Below, piece after piece: positions 1-8,673 of a DNA stretch of 64,000 nt. Position 1 is the first letter of the stretch. Every line of letters starts with the position of its first letter. Position numbers and translations under genes: made by a program. The stretch is from Desulfovibrio sp. Fe33. GTDB taxonomy: Bacteria; Desulfobacterota; Desulfovibrionia; Desulfovibrionales; Desulfovibrionaceae. The notes beneath the pieces are model-generated. The model saw only the letters and a list, made by a program, of their open reading frames with translations, was not told where the DNA came from and did no database searches. Location: positions 1 to 64,000 of the forward strand of contig NZ_JAQKGU010000005.1 of NCBI RefSeq assembly GCF_028532725.1, given 5' to 3'.

Positions 1-20
1 TTCACCTCTTTCCAGGGCAT
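1..20 (-). CDS. IS481-family transposase, first codons only (runs off window start)
   Basis: The minus strand from position 20 reads ATG then MPWKEV before the window ends. Many IS481-family (DDE) transposases begin with MPWKE followed by a helix-turn-helix region; that family fact is from memory, and only six codons are visible. Directly upstream lie two near-identical 22-bp units that look like an insertion-sequence end, which supports the assignment. The rest of the gene is outside the window, so whether it is intact cannot be judged. Confidence 0.5.
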
Positions 21-98
21 GTGCACCTCCAGGCTTCCATGCCCAAAGTGTTACCCATGTTCCCGGACTAATGTGTTACCTATGTACCCGGACTGTAC
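1..98 (-). mobile_element. End of an IS481-type insertion sequence
   Basis: Two copies of a 22-bp unit beginning GTGTTACC and ending CCCGGACT lie at 48-69 and 73-94 with a 25-bp period and two mismatches. They sit just upstream of a transposase-like start codon at 20. Beyond about 98-104 the sequence aligns with repeat family A, so the element boundary is inferred there. The exact terminal base and any target duplication cannot be set without the other end. Confidence 0.5.
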
Positions 99-103
99 CG
101 TTG

Positions 104-385
104 TTTCCTCCCCTTCCCACGAACCCCCATCCCCTTCTTTTCCCAAACTTTTTGTCGCCGCTTCGCGGGGTCGGCAAATGGTTTGTTTTTCTTTTAAAGT
201 ATCCCTCTAGCTCGAAAGTCGTTTCGGGGAGAGGTTTATCTTTTTGCGTACCCGCACCCGCGCGGATGCGCATACAAAAAGTTTCGGAGGGAGAGAGGGG
301 ATAGGGGGTCCAGGGGGAAAGGGGAGAGAGGGCAACCCTTTACAAAGGGTGCCCTCTCTCCCCTTTCCCTCTGGCCGCCGGAGGC
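104..385. repeat. Dispersed palindromic repeat, family A, copy 1 (left end truncated)
   Basis: This stretch aligns over nearly its whole length, in inverted orientation, with 9485-9812. Shared landmarks are an AAACTTTTTGT block near 148, a GTTTCGGGGAGAGG block near 222, an ACAAAAAGTTTCGGAGGG block near 275, a large hairpin at 310-374 and the terminal GGCCGCCGGAGGC at 373-385. The left-hand hairpin present in copy 2 is cut off, and the sequence to its left belongs to the IS481-type end. No plausible gene lies here. Confidence 0.75.
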
Positions 386-391
386 GCCACA

Positions 392-414
392 ACGGACCCG
401 CCATGCGGGTCCGT
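392..414 (-). terminator. Hairpin after the gene ending at 429
   Basis: A perfect 10-bp inverted repeat (ACGGACCCGC / GCGGGTCCGT) with a 3-base loop lies just downstream of the minus-strand gene that stops at 429. There is no good T tract, so it may be a weak or Rho-assisted terminator. Confidence 0.5.
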
Positions 415-428
415 CTACCCAGCCGCTA

Positions 429-974
429 TCAGCCCAACGAGGTCAATGCCGTTGGATTGTACTCGCCGACGGCGTCCAGGCGCACGGCGGCGATACGCCG
501 TTTTTCAAGCATCTGCATGACGGATTCAGGATCGGCTCCAAGAAGGTAGCCGGGAATGGAGACGGTATTGGAAAAATTCAGGCTGACCACGGCATAAAGC
601 AGCCTGCAAAAGGCGGACGGGAATTTCGGCCGGGCCGAATTGTTGATGTAAACGCGCAGGGAACGGCGAAACGGCATCCGGTTCCTGCGAAAGGCCAGGA
701 CCTCTCCGAACCGGACCAACGCATAGCCGAATGGCGTATACACCGAGAATCGGTCGTCGAGAATCTTGACCATGGGCTGCCGGGTCATGACCGCGACGGC
801 ATTTATCATGGCCACGGCGAACCCCGCCATGCTGAAGCAATACACGGCGAGCTTGAGATTTTTATCGTTCACGAGCTGGAAACCGAACATGGCCAGCCCG
901 AGGCAGAAGGCGGCTATGAGCAGACACCCTCTGAGACTCCGCCGATTGGGATAAATCTTGATTGGCACGTACAT
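429..974 (-). CDS. Membrane protein, STM3941-like with PH-type fold
   Basis: A 181-residue protein starting at the ATG at 974; a longer open frame upstream is arginine-rich and unlikely to be coding. It begins with a short basic segment (YVPIKIYPNRRS), then two hydrophobic segments at about residues 13-33 and 43-63. The soluble C-terminal domain has the pattern ILDDRFSVYTPFG...VRFGEVLAFRR, typical of the STM3941/PH-like membrane proteins. Function unknown. It stands alone, followed by a hairpin and repeat A1. Confidence 0.6.
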   Translation of the reverse strand: MYVPIKIYPNRRSLRGCLLIAAFCLGLAMFGFQLVNDKNLKLAVYCFSMAGFAVAMINAVAVMTRQPMVKILDDRFSVYTPFGYALVRFGEVLAFRRNRMPFRRSLRVYINNSARPKFPSAFCRLLYAVVSLNFSNTVSIPGYLLGADPESVMQMLEKRRIAAVRLDAVGEYNPTALTSLG

Positions 975-1280
975 GAGCGCATCCTGTTTTCGGCTATGAT
1001 TGCGGCGAACTCGCGCTCGCCCCGAAAGCAGGTACTCCTCCCGCGGGCCATGCGGCCCGAGCCCTGAACACAGCAGTCCCCCCGAACGGTTTCTCTCCGC
1101 GCGGCGAGGGCGGCGCACGCAACAGACGCGCCCGATAAAAACGGCTTTGGCTGGGAATACTAACAGACATGTCCGCTCCTCCTGGTGGATCGCTCCACCG
1201 GAAAAGCAACCGGAGCATATACGGACATTAGATTATTTTTCCGGAATACGCAAATCCGGTATTCCGAACCGGCCCGAGAA
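975..1280. other. Non-coding gap with one inverted repeat
   Basis: There is no convincing gene in these 306 bases. An 8-bp inverted repeat (CGGAATAC / GTATTCCG) sits at 1242-1266, preceded by an AT-rich run at 1229-1240. It lacks a downstream T tract on either strand, so it is not a standard terminator. The region must hold the promoter of the gene starting at 974, but no clear -35/-10 pair was identified. Confidence 0.5.
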
Positions 1281-1802
1281 TCAGTGCAGGGCACGCCCCT
1301 GGGGTTCAAGGGCGAAGAAACCGCCCTCCTGCGGGGGCAGTTCCAAAGCCAGCAGCCCTTCCATGGAAAGATCGGGACCGACCCAAAGGTGTCCGGGGAG
1401 CTTGAAGCCGCGGGCTATGCGCTTGGCGTGGTCCAGGGCGATGGAAACCTGCTGGAGATAGAGGTCGCGGGGAAAGATGAACTCCACGTCTTGCTCCCAG
1501 TCGGGCCGGGGCTCGTCCGGAGGCCAGGAAATGGGGTCCTTGAGCCGCCAGATGACCGTGTCCGGCGTATGGGAAACCATGACACCGTCGTCGATGCCCT
1601 GACAGGCAGGATTGCCGCAGTCGCAGGTGTAGATGAAGAACTCGCCGGACATGGTAGCCGATGTGACCAGATCCACGGGGTCGACATACACCCCGATATC
1701 GTGAAGGTACTGCCCGTCCACGGACAGGTTGAAGTCGATATATCCGTCCTCGGGATACTTCTCGTCCAAGGACAGGGTCACGGAAATACGGATGTCGTTC
1801 AT
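1281..1802 (-). CDS. Conserved hypothetical protein with CxCGxPxC motif
   Basis: A 173-residue soluble protein. The start at 1802 is preceded by GAGGGA at suitable spacing. No signal peptide or membrane segment is seen. Near the middle is YTCDCGNPACQGIDDG, a cysteine arrangement that could bind a metal ion. The N-terminal half alternates short beta-like stretches (IRISVTLSL, YIDFNLSVDG) and the C-terminal half is richer in helix. The family is not recognised and the neighbours give no functional hint. Confidence 0.65.
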   Translation of the reverse strand: MNDIRISVTLSLDEKYPEDGYIDFNLSVDGQYLHDIGVYVDPVDLVTSATMSGEFFIYTCDCGNPACQGIDDGVMVSHTPDTVIWRLKDPISWPPDEPRPDWEQDVEFIFPRDLYLQQVSIALDHAKRIARGFKLPGHLWVGPDLSMEGLLALELPPQEGGFFALEPQGRALH

Positions 1803-1915
1803 GCGGTCGGTCCCTCGAAATGCATTTTACCGGCCTCGCCGACCGGCAAACGGAAGCTAGCACAAAGGGCGGCGGGCCTCAACGGCAATTGAAAAACCCG
1901 GACCGGGAGGGGATG

Positions 1916-3682
1916 CTAGCCCCCCTTCCGCTCGTGGCCCTCGGCGATCTCCGCCCTGACCGTTGCAGAATTATAGGCGGCGTCGATGGCCAACTCGGTC
2001 AGGGTTCCCACCAGCTTCGGCTCCTTGCCGGAACTGAGCACAGGAAGTTGGGACACGCCCCGATCCGTGATCTTGTCCAGGGCGTCCTGCAAGGTATCGT
2101 CCGCAGTCACGGTCACGGGGTTGGGTGTTGCCAGATCGTGGGCGATGAGCAGATCGTTCAACCCGTCCTCGTTGAGCACGGCACGCAGGTCCCGGAAGGA
2201 TATTATCCCGGTCAGCCTGTCCTCCTCGTCCACCACATGCAGGTACGGCGCGTTCTGGGTCTTGAAGGTCCAGATGATGCTCGACAGAGTCATGGATTGA
2301 GGGATGGTCACGAAATCGCGCACCATGACCTCCTTGACCAGCATGTGCGAAAGCAGATGCCGCTCCCTGCCCGCCTCGATGTCGATGCCCCGCCGTAGCA
2401 GCTTCGTGGTATAAATGGACGCCCGCTGAATGGTAGAATTCATGACCGTCGCCGTTATGCAGGTGAGCATGAGCGGCAGGATGATGGAATAGTCCGAGGT
2501 CATCTCGAAAATGATGAGAATGGCGGTGATGGGCGCATACGTGGTACCCGCCACCAGGCCGCCCATGGCCACCAAGGCGTATGCGCCCGGCATGGCCGTG
2601 TACGCCGGGAACAGCCAGTGAACCGCATAGCCGAAGGCGCCGCCGGTCATGCACCCCATAAACAGGCTGGGCGCAAAAATGCCACCCGAAGAGCCTGAGC
2701 CGAGCGTAACGCTGGAGGCGGCGATCTTGACGAAGATCAGCACCAGCATGAGCATGAACGGCGTCTGATTTATCAGGGCCATGTTCATTGCCCCGTAGCC
2801 CACGCCAAAGACCTGGGGCCAGATCGCGAAGATGCAGCCCAGCACAGCCCCGCCGATGGCGGGTTTGCTCCACTCAGGAATGGGAATGGCGTCGAACAGG
2901 TCCTCAAGCCAGTACAGCGTATTGGTAAACGCCAGGGCCACGAGCCCCGTGACCACGCCGAGTACCGGGTATAACAAATATTCCCATAGGGACACGATGG
3001 AATAGGACGGAATATCGAAATGGGGAAAGTCGCCAAAATAATAGCGGGAAATGGCCGTGGCCATGACCGACGACAAAACCACAGGCGAAAACTGCATGAC
3101 CCCGAAATCGCCGATAATGATTTCCAGCGCGAAGAGCACTCCGGCGATGGGCGCGTTGAAGGTGGCGGCTATACCCGCCGCCGCGCCGCACCCGACCATG
3201 GTCTTCATATGCGCCCGGGGAATCTTAAACAGTTGCCCCACCGACGAGCCGATGGATGCCCCGATCTGAACCATGGGGCCTTCGCGGCCAACCGATCCGC
3301 CCGAGCCGATGGTCACGGCCGAGGCGAAAATCTTGGCCGCGGCCACGCGTTTGCGGATACGCCCGCCCCGCAGGGCGATGGCCTGCATGACCTCGGGAAC
3401 GCCATGTCCCTTGGCCTCGGAAGCGAAGAAACTGACGATCAGCCCGACCACCAAGCCGCCCGCCGTGGGCATGACGATCTTCATCCACAGCGGTACGGCC
3501 CCGGCAAACGTCAGCCAATCATTGGTGTTCTGATAGAACACCCACTGCATGTATTTGAGGATAAGCTTGAACAGAACCGCGCCGTACCCGGCCAACCCGC
3601 CGATGACGATGGCCAGGAACAGAAAGCGTACATTGGGCCGCCTGAACTTGAGAAAGAGCGGTTCACTTCGGTCAGGGGGCAT
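1916..3682 (-). CDS. CLC-type chloride channel/antiporter with tandem CBS domains
   Basis: A 588-residue inner-membrane protein of the ClC family, moving chloride or a related anion, possibly in exchange for protons. Residues 15-430 hold many hydrophobic segments. The selectivity motifs are KGHGVPE near 91 and GSGGSVGREGP near 126-136, where Glu134 matches the gating glutamate, followed by GSGSSGGIFAPSLFMG. Two CBS domains fill about residues 450-580 and probably sense nucleotides. I chose the ATG at 3682, preceded by TTGGAG, over a GTG at 3703. It is transcribed divergently from the gene at 3871. Confidence 0.93.
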   Translation of the reverse strand: MPPDRSEPLFLKFRRPNVRFLFLAIVIGGLAGYGAVLFKLILKYMQWVFYQNTNDWLTFAGAVPLWMKIVMPTAGGLVVGLIVSFFASEAKGHGVPEVMQAIALRGGRIRKRVAAAKIFASAVTIGSGGSVGREGPMVQIGASIGSSVGQLFKIPRAHMKTMVGCGAAAGIAATFNAPIAGVLFALEIIIGDFGVMQFSPVVLSSVMATAISRYYFGDFPHFDIPSYSIVSLWEYLLYPVLGVVTGLVALAFTNTLYWLEDLFDAIPIPEWSKPAIGGAVLGCIFAIWPQVFGVGYGAMNMALINQTPFMLMLVLIFVKIAASSVTLGSGSSGGIFAPSLFMGCMTGGAFGYAVHWLFPAYTAMPGAYALVAMGGLVAGTTYAPITAILIIFEMTSDYSIILPLMLTCITATVMNSTIQRASIYTTKLLRRGIDIEAGRERHLLSHMLVKEVMVRDFVTIPQSMTLSSIIWTFKTQNAPYLHVVDEEDRLTGIISFRDLRAVLNEDGLNDLLIAHDLATPNPVTVTADDTLQDALDKITDRGVSQLPVLSSGKEPKLVGTLTELAIDAAYNSATVRAEIAEGHERKGG

Positions 3683-3712
3683 TGAATCTCCAAGTCGCTC
3701 CACGGGACGGTG

Positions 3713-3740
3713 TTGACAACGTACAATGGGGGCCTATCTC
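3713..3740 (+). promoter_or_regulatory. Candidate sigma-70 promoter for the gene at 3871
   Basis: TTGACA at 3713-3718 and TATCTC at 3735-3740 are separated by 16 bases. It points toward the gene at 3871 and implies a leader of roughly 120 bases. The -35 box is perfect and the -10 box is moderate. Confidence 0.45.
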
Positions 3741-3870
3741 CCTTGCCTGCGATACTAACCTCACTTTCTCGGCGAGCGCAACGAATTGACCGGAAAACTT
3801 GAGCGGAATCGGGAAAAAGGGTAAGCAAAGCCTCCCTGATGCACTCAATCCCCTTTACGGAGAACACCAT

Positions 3871-4392
3871 ATGGCAAAATACGACATCACTCCCATGACC
3901 CCCAATCCCGATTTCGACATGATGTATTTCATGGAAGTTGCAGGCGAAACCCGCATCGACGGCGACATCCTCGAAGAATTCGAAGAATTCTGGGACAAAT
4001 GGGCCGTCGAAAGCCTCAAGGCATATGAACTGAAAAACACCGAGGGCGAGGGCAAGTTCGTGCTCATCTTCCTTGATCAGGCCGTCGAGGAAACCATCGA
4101 AGGCATCTGGCAGGATTCCCCGACTCACGGACTGCTCTTCCATGCCCTGGCCATCACCATGGTCATGAGCTCGGCGCAAGGGTTCGTGCCCGAACTTCAA
4201 GAAGGCAAATGCGCCCCCCTGCCCCGCCCGGGCAAAGGCGTGCTCGAAGCCTTCGACACCCTCGGCCTGACCTGGAACGAAGAGGGCTCGGTCAACCGCA
4301 AATACGCGGTCCTCACGCCCTATCCCTACACCGGCGGATGCGAGGTCTGCCACCTCAGCGCCAACTGTCCGAAAAGCACGGCAAGGAGCTAG
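3871..4392 (+). CDS. Conserved hypothetical protein with C-terminal CxxC cysteine cluster
   Basis: A 173-residue acidic soluble protein; the ATG at 3871 is preceded by CGGAGAA. The middle is predicted mostly helical. The C-terminus carries GGCEVCHLSANCPK, three closely spaced cysteines and a histidine that could hold a metal or an Fe-S centre. The stop lies two bases before the start of the UPF0597 gene, so the two are almost certainly co-transcribed and may work together. The family is not recognised. Confidence 0.7.
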   Translation: MAKYDITPMTPNPDFDMMYFMEVAGETRIDGDILEEFEEFWDKWAVESLKAYELKNTEGEGKFVLIFLDQAVEETIEGIWQDSPTHGLLFHALAITMVMSSAQGFVPELQEGKCAPLPRPGKGVLEAFDTLGLTWNEEGSVNRKYAVLTPYPYTGGCEVCHLSANCPKSTARS

Positions 4393-4394
4393 CC

Positions 4395-5711
4395 ATGAGC
4401 TTCACGGTCAAGGACGTCCTCTCCATCCAGGTAGCCCCCGCACTAGGTTGCACCGAGCCGGTGGCTATCGCCTTGGGGGCGGCCGCGGCCGTGTCCCTGC
4501 TCCCGTCCAGGGACTACGACGCCCTTGAAGTCGCCGTGGACCCCAACGTTTACAAGAACGGCCTGGCCGTTTCCATCCCCGGAGCCAACGGGCTGTCCGG
4601 GCTGGACACGGCCGCGGCCCTGGGCGCGAGCGGCGGCGATCCCGCCCTGCGCCTTGAAGTGCTTCAGACCGTCACCGACGAGCACGTCAAGTCCGCCAAG
4701 CAAGCCCTGGCCGAAGGCAGGATCGACGTCACCCTCATCAGGGAACACCAAGGTCTGCTCATTCGGACCAAGGCCCGGGCCGGAGAGAACGTGGCCGAAT
4801 CGGTCATCGAAGGCCTGCACGACAACATCGTCTCCCTGACTCTCAACGGCCATCCTGTGGACAGCCCGCTCATTCGCACCCGCGCGGACGGCGAGCCTTC
4901 CCCCGTCGCGGCCATGGAAGCGTGGCTCAAGACCCTGACGCTCAACGAACTCATGGCCCTGACCGAACAACTGGACGAGGACGACTACGCCTTTCTCCAG
5001 AAAGGCGTGGACGTAAACATGCGCCTCGCCGAACGCGGGCTCAAGTACGGCCTCGGCCTGGGCGTGGGCAAGACCCTGGAGCGCCTCTGCCGCCAGGGAC
5101 TCATCAAAAAGGACATGATGCTCGCCGCACGCATCCTCGCTTCGGCCGCCGCCGACGCGCGCATGTCCGGCGCGTCCCTGCCCGCCATGTCCTCCGCCGG
5201 GTCCGGCAACCACGGCCTGACCGCCATCCTGCCCATCTGGGCCGTCAAGGATTACGTCGAAGGCGTCGAGACCAAGGCCGTGCTCGAAGCCGTGGCCCTC
5301 TCGCACATCGTCACCGCCTTCGTCAAAGCGCACACCGGACGGCTGTCCGCCATTTGCGGCTGCTCCGTGGCCGCGGGAGCCGGAGCCACCGCCGGAATCA
5401 CCTATCTCCTGGGCGGCGACGCCCACCACATCGCCGGGGCCATCAAGAATCTCCTCGAAGACCTGGCCGGAATCATCTGCGACGGGGCCAAGACAGGCTG
5501 CGCGCTCAAGCTCGCCACGGCCGCGGGCACAGCCGTCCAGGCCGCCCTCTTCTCGCTTCAGGGCGTCAACGTCCACCACACCGACGGCATCATCGGCCTG
5601 TCCTCCGAAGACACCATGCGCAACGTCGGCACCCTGGCCGTGGACGGCATGATCCAGACGGACCAGACCATCCTCCAGATCATGCTCGAAAAACGCTTCT
5701 CCGACGTCTAG
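4395..5711 (+). CDS. UPF0597 / L-cysteine desulfidase-like protein (CyuA/YhaM family)
   Basis: A 438-residue cytoplasmic protein of the serine-dehydratase-alpha-like family that includes L-cysteine desulfidases, which release sulfide, ammonia and pyruvate from cysteine. Hallmarks are GCTEPVAIALG near residue 18, SSAGSGNHG near the middle, and later cysteines in SAICGCSVAAG and GIICDGAKTGC that probably hold an Fe-S cluster. The ATG at 4395 was chosen; a longer open frame overlaps the gene upstream. It sits two bases after the cysteine-motif gene. Substrate (cysteine, serine or another) is inferred from the family. Confidence 0.85.
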   Translation: MSFTVKDVLSIQVAPALGCTEPVAIALGAAAAVSLLPSRDYDALEVAVDPNVYKNGLAVSIPGANGLSGLDTAAALGASGGDPALRLEVLQTVTDEHVKSAKQALAEGRIDVTLIREHQGLLIRTKARAGENVAESVIEGLHDNIVSLTLNGHPVDSPLIRTRADGEPSPVAAMEAWLKTLTLNELMALTEQLDEDDYAFLQKGVDVNMRLAERGLKYGLGLGVGKTLERLCRQGLIKKDMMLAARILASAAADARMSGASLPAMSSAGSGNHGLTAILPIWAVKDYVEGVETKAVLEAVALSHIVTAFVKAHTGRLSAICGCSVAAGAGATAGITYLLGGDAHHIAGAIKNLLEDLAGIICDGAKTGCALKLATAAGTAVQAALFSLQGVNVHHTDGIIGLSSEDTMRNVGTLAVDGMIQTDQTILQIMLEKRFSDV

Positions 5712-5732
5712 CAGCCGACGCCGCCGGACAAC

Positions 5733-5776
5733 GCAAAACGCCGCCCGCAGTATTGTACCTGCGGGCGGCGTTTTGC
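5733..5776. terminator. Strong bidirectional terminator
   Basis: A perfect 18-bp inverted repeat (arms 5733-5750 and 5759-5776, 8-base loop) begins with GCAAAACGCCG and ends with its complement. The A- and T-rich ends allow action on both strands, between the plus-strand gene ending at 5711 and the minus-strand gene ending at 5935. Confidence 0.9.
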
Positions 5777-5934
5777 ATGGCCCGGACCCAACGCATTCCT
5801 TTTCAGACAGGTCTTCCAGCCCACTTCGCAAATCGAACGAAAGCGGTCACGCCGTTTTTTCAAGAGGCCTCCGACACCCCTCTTCGCCAAAGGGCGCGAG
5901 TCCTCCGCCCCGTCCCTTCGTTGGTTTTGCGACG

Positions 5935-6402
5935 TTAAAAATACGCAAGCCGCTGGGGCGGGGTCTTATGCTTGAAAAGACTCTCGACGCGTTCCCGGTC
6001 GGCAGTGGAAATCTTGAGTTCCGAGACATTGAGGATGCAGCCGAGACCACCGTAAGTCTTGACGGCGCGGTCAATGAAATCGGCGTCGACGAATGCGCCT
6101 GCGAGCGTGACGGCCCGTGCGCCCCAACTCACGGTAAGAGGGATGTGCGGGTCCCGTTCCGGCGCCCTGGTGATGAGATTGCCGGTCCTGACCAATGCAT
6201 CAAGAACCCTTGAGGGCAACATGCCGCCCACCCGCCCGAGGGCTTCGAGAAAGCCGGGCATAACCGCGAGATAGTAATGCTGGTCGATCTTGCAGGCCAC
6301 CGACCGCCCCGGCATGTTCAGCAGCCAGGGCTTGGCCCCGAAAGCCTTGCCGAGTTTTTCCTGAAGGTATTCCACATTCGCCGTATAGTCCGCCAACGCC
6401 AT
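5935..6402 (-). CDS. Conserved hypothetical protein
   Basis: A 155-residue soluble protein. The ATG at 6402 is preceded by GGGAG six bases upstream and is preferred over a TTG at 6429. It reads MALADYTANVEYLQ, with a later stretch KPWLLNMPGRSVACKIDQHYY suggesting a mixed alpha/beta fold. No signal sequence or known motif is recognised. It lies downstream of a lipoprotein gene but a terminator separates them, so it may have its own promoter. Confidence 0.6.
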   Translation of the reverse strand: MALADYTANVEYLQEKLGKAFGAKPWLLNMPGRSVACKIDQHYYLAVMPGFLEALGRVGGMLPSRVLDALVRTGNLITRAPERDPHIPLTVSWGARAVTLAGAFVDADFIDRAVKTYGGLGCILNVSELKISTADRERVESLFKHKTPPQRLAYF

Positions 6403-6427
6403 GCCGTTCTCCCGGTAAAAGGTGGAC

Positions 6428-6455
6428 AAAAAAAACGCCCCGCGAGGCGGGGCGT
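6428..6455 (-). terminator. Intrinsic terminator of the lipoprotein gene
   Basis: A 9-bp stem (ACGCCCCGC / GCGGGGCGT, loop GAG) at 6435-6455 is followed on the minus strand by a run of seven T residues (6428-6434). It lies directly after the lipoprotein stop at 6464. Confidence 0.9.
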
Positions 6456-6463
6456 CATCAAAA

Positions 6464-6934
6464 CTAGTTCGGCTTCTTTACGAATCTTTTAAGGTAATCG
6501 GCTCGCAGAATCCCGTTGACTCGACTCTCGATGCTCTCGATCTTGGCGGGATCACTTATCTTGGCCGAAAGAGCCTCAAGCTTTTCGGGAATTAACTTCT
6601 GGCAATACTCGCTGCGCGCGTAGGTATCCAGATTGACGTGGGTGCTGTTGCTCACAGCGTAGCAAACCAGAATCTTGGCCGCATAAAAATTTTCATAGGC
6701 GGCTTCGTAATCGGAAGCCTGCTCGGCGCAGCGGCCCTTGAGGAAATAAGCATAAGCCATATCCATGGCGTTGCGGGGCTCAGCGATGATGTTGTCCAGA
6801 TAGACCTGGGCTCCCGCACAATCGCCTTGACGAATCAGCCCGGCCCCTATGTCGAGATCGTTTTTCTGGGCTCCGCAAGCGGCGAGCTGGAGAACCATAA
6901 CCGTCATGGCCGTTGCCATCAGAATCCGTTTCAT
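6464..6934 (-). CDS. Small lipoprotein with TPR-like helices
   Basis: A 156-residue protein starting MKRILMATAMTVMVLQ with lipobox LAAC around residue 20, so it should be lipidated and membrane-anchored. The mature part has helix pairs with TPR-like spacing (AQVYLDNIIAEP, AYAYFLKGRCAEQ, YEAAYENFYAAK). Such repeats usually mediate protein contacts in the envelope. The start is supported by GAGGGGG just upstream. It lies downstream of RNase J but has its own candidate promoter and terminator. The specific role is unknown. Confidence 0.7.
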   Translation of the reverse strand: MKRILMATAMTVMVLQLAACGAQKNDLDIGAGLIRQGDCAGAQVYLDNIIAEPRNAMDMAYAYFLKGRCAEQASDYEAAYENFYAAKILVCYAVSNSTHVNLDTYARSEYCQKLIPEKLEALSAKISDPAKIESIESRVNGILRADYLKRFVKKPN

Positions 6935-6967
6935 GTCGAAGGCCCCCTCAAAAAAACATCAAGAAAG

Positions 6968-6995
6968 TTTATCGGTCTATCTATCCCAAGGACAA
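6968..6995 (-). promoter_or_regulatory. Candidate sigma-70 promoter for the lipoprotein gene
   Basis: On the minus strand TTGTCC (6990-6995) and GATAAA (6968-6973) are 16 bases apart, about 35 bases before the ATG at 6934. Both boxes are moderate matches. Confidence 0.4.
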
Positions 6996-7010
6996 CGAGA
7001 AGTCCAGACG

Positions 7011-8666
7011 CTAGATGGAGATGACCAGAGGCACGACCACAGGGTCACGACCGAGGACCTTGCGGAAAAACCTCCGCAGAGCCGAGCGGATGCGCTCCTT
7101 GAGCTTGGTCGTATCGCCGGGAGCAATATTTTCGTGCACATCCAGAACAATGCATTTGGCGTCGTCCAGAAGATGCATATACTGCTGCTCGAAAACAAAC
7201 CCCTTGCTCATGATGTCCGGTCCCATGGAAATCTCGCCCGACGCCTCGTCCACCACCAGAACCACGATGACCATGCCTTCGCCCGCAAGGAGCTGGCGCT
7301 CCTTGAGCACGCTCTGGCCCACATCGCCCACACCCTTGCCGTCCACCAGAATCTTTTCCGCGGCGATGCGGGGCAAAAGCTCGATGGTCCCGTCATCGCG
7401 GAAGGTCACGGGTTGGCCATTCTCCACCACCAGTGATTTCTCCGCTTCCACGCCGCAGTCCACGGCCAACCTGCTGTGCTTGACCAGATGGCGATATTCG
7501 CCATGCACGGGAATGAAGTATTCGGGCCGCACGGTTTCAAGCATGTGGGTCAGCTCGCCCGCATGGGCATGGCCCGAAGCGTGGATGCCATGCATCTTTT
7601 CATACAGGACCTCGGCCCCGAGGCGATACAGATTATTGATGACCCTATTGATGGCCTTGACGTTTCCGGGAATGAACCGGGAGGAAAGAATAAACAGATC
7701 GTCGGGCCGGACGGAAAGCTGCCGGTGCTCGCCCATGGCGATGCGGGACAAGGCCGCCAACGGCTCGCCCTGGGACCCGGTGACAAGCAGGACCAACTGG
7801 GAATCGCCGTACGCGTCCAGGGAATCCAGCTCGATGAACGTCCCCTTGGGCACCTTGAGATGGCCCTGCTCGCGGGCCAGTTCGATATTGCGGTGCAGGG
7901 ATTTGCCGGACACGGCCACCTTCCGGCCCTCGGCGTCGGCCAGGTCGAAGATTTCCTGGATGCGCTGGATATGGCTGGAAAAGAGGGATACCAGGATGCG
8001 CCCCTTGGCCGTATTGAATATCTCGCGCAGGGAAACCTTGATCTCCCGCTCGGTCAGGGCGAATCCTTCGTTGCCCACGTTGGTCGAGTCCGAGAGCATG
8101 AGCCGCACGCCCTCTTCGGAAAATTTGCGGAACGCGCCGAGGTCGGTGGCATGACCGCCCAACGGGTTGCGGTCGATCTTGAAATCGCCGGTGTGGACCA
8201 CCCTTCCGGCCGGGGTCTCGATGCCCAGACCGAATCCTTCGATGATGGAATGGCAGACCGGGAAAAAATTGAAGCGGAAATCGCCGAGCAACAGACGATC
8301 GTAGGGACGCACCGGCCGCAGATCGGCCCATCGGTCCAGATCATGCTCCCTGAGCTTATTCTCCACCAGCCCGAGGGTGAACTCGGAGCCGTAGACAGGC
8401 ACATCCACGTTCTGCAACAGCCAGGGCAACGCGCCGATGTGGTCCTCATGGCCGTGGGTCACGATGATGCCGTTGAGCTGGTCCTTGTGGCGCATGACGA
8501 AATCGAAGCAGGGAATGACCACGTCAACGCCGAAATGGTAGTCCTCCGGAAACATCAGGCCGCAGTCCACCATGACCAGGGATTTCCCGCTCTGGTAGAG
8601 CATACAGTTCATGCCGATCTCGCCGAGCCCGCCCAGCGGATACAATGTGAAGGACTTTCCAGCCAT
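7011..8666 (-). CDS. rnj: Ribonuclease J
   Basis: A 551-residue cytoplasmic metallo-beta-lactamase-fold ribonuclease with 5'-3' exo- and endonuclease activity in mRNA turnover and rRNA maturation. The zinc-binding motif THGHEDH lies at residues 70-76, with further beta-CASP signatures (HTGDFKID, SDSTNVGNEG, SGHAHAGEL, PVHGEYRHL). The length matches bacterial RNase J. Its SD sequence AGGTGAAC overlaps the stop codon of the upstream plsC gene, so the two are translationally linked. Confidence 0.95.
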   Translation of the reverse strand: MAGKSFTLYPLGGLGEIGMNCMLYQSGKSLVMVDCGLMFPEDYHFGVDVVIPCFDFVMRHKDQLNGIIVTHGHEDHIGALPWLLQNVDVPVYGSEFTLGLVENKLREHDLDRWADLRPVRPYDRLLLGDFRFNFFPVCHSIIEGFGLGIETPAGRVVHTGDFKIDRNPLGGHATDLGAFRKFSEEGVRLMLSDSTNVGNEGFALTEREIKVSLREIFNTAKGRILVSLFSSHIQRIQEIFDLADAEGRKVAVSGKSLHRNIELAREQGHLKVPKGTFIELDSLDAYGDSQLVLLVTGSQGEPLAALSRIAMGEHRQLSVRPDDLFILSSRFIPGNVKAINRVINNLYRLGAEVLYEKMHGIHASGHAHAGELTHMLETVRPEYFIPVHGEYRHLVKHSRLAVDCGVEAEKSLVVENGQPVTFRDDGTIELLPRIAAEKILVDGKGVGDVGQSVLKERQLLAGEGMVIVVLVVDEASGEISMGPDIMSKGFVFEQQYMHLLDDAKCIVLDVHENIAPGDTTKLKERIRSALRRFFRKVLGRDPVVVPLVISI

Positions 8667-8673
8667 AGTTCAC

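Noticed and set aside
48-94. Possible CRISPR-like repeat pair
   Set aside because: Only two units with a 3-base gap, no spacers; better explained as an insertion-sequence end.
1242-1266. Inverted repeat considered as a terminator
   Set aside because: No T tract follows on either strand and the stem is only 8 bp.
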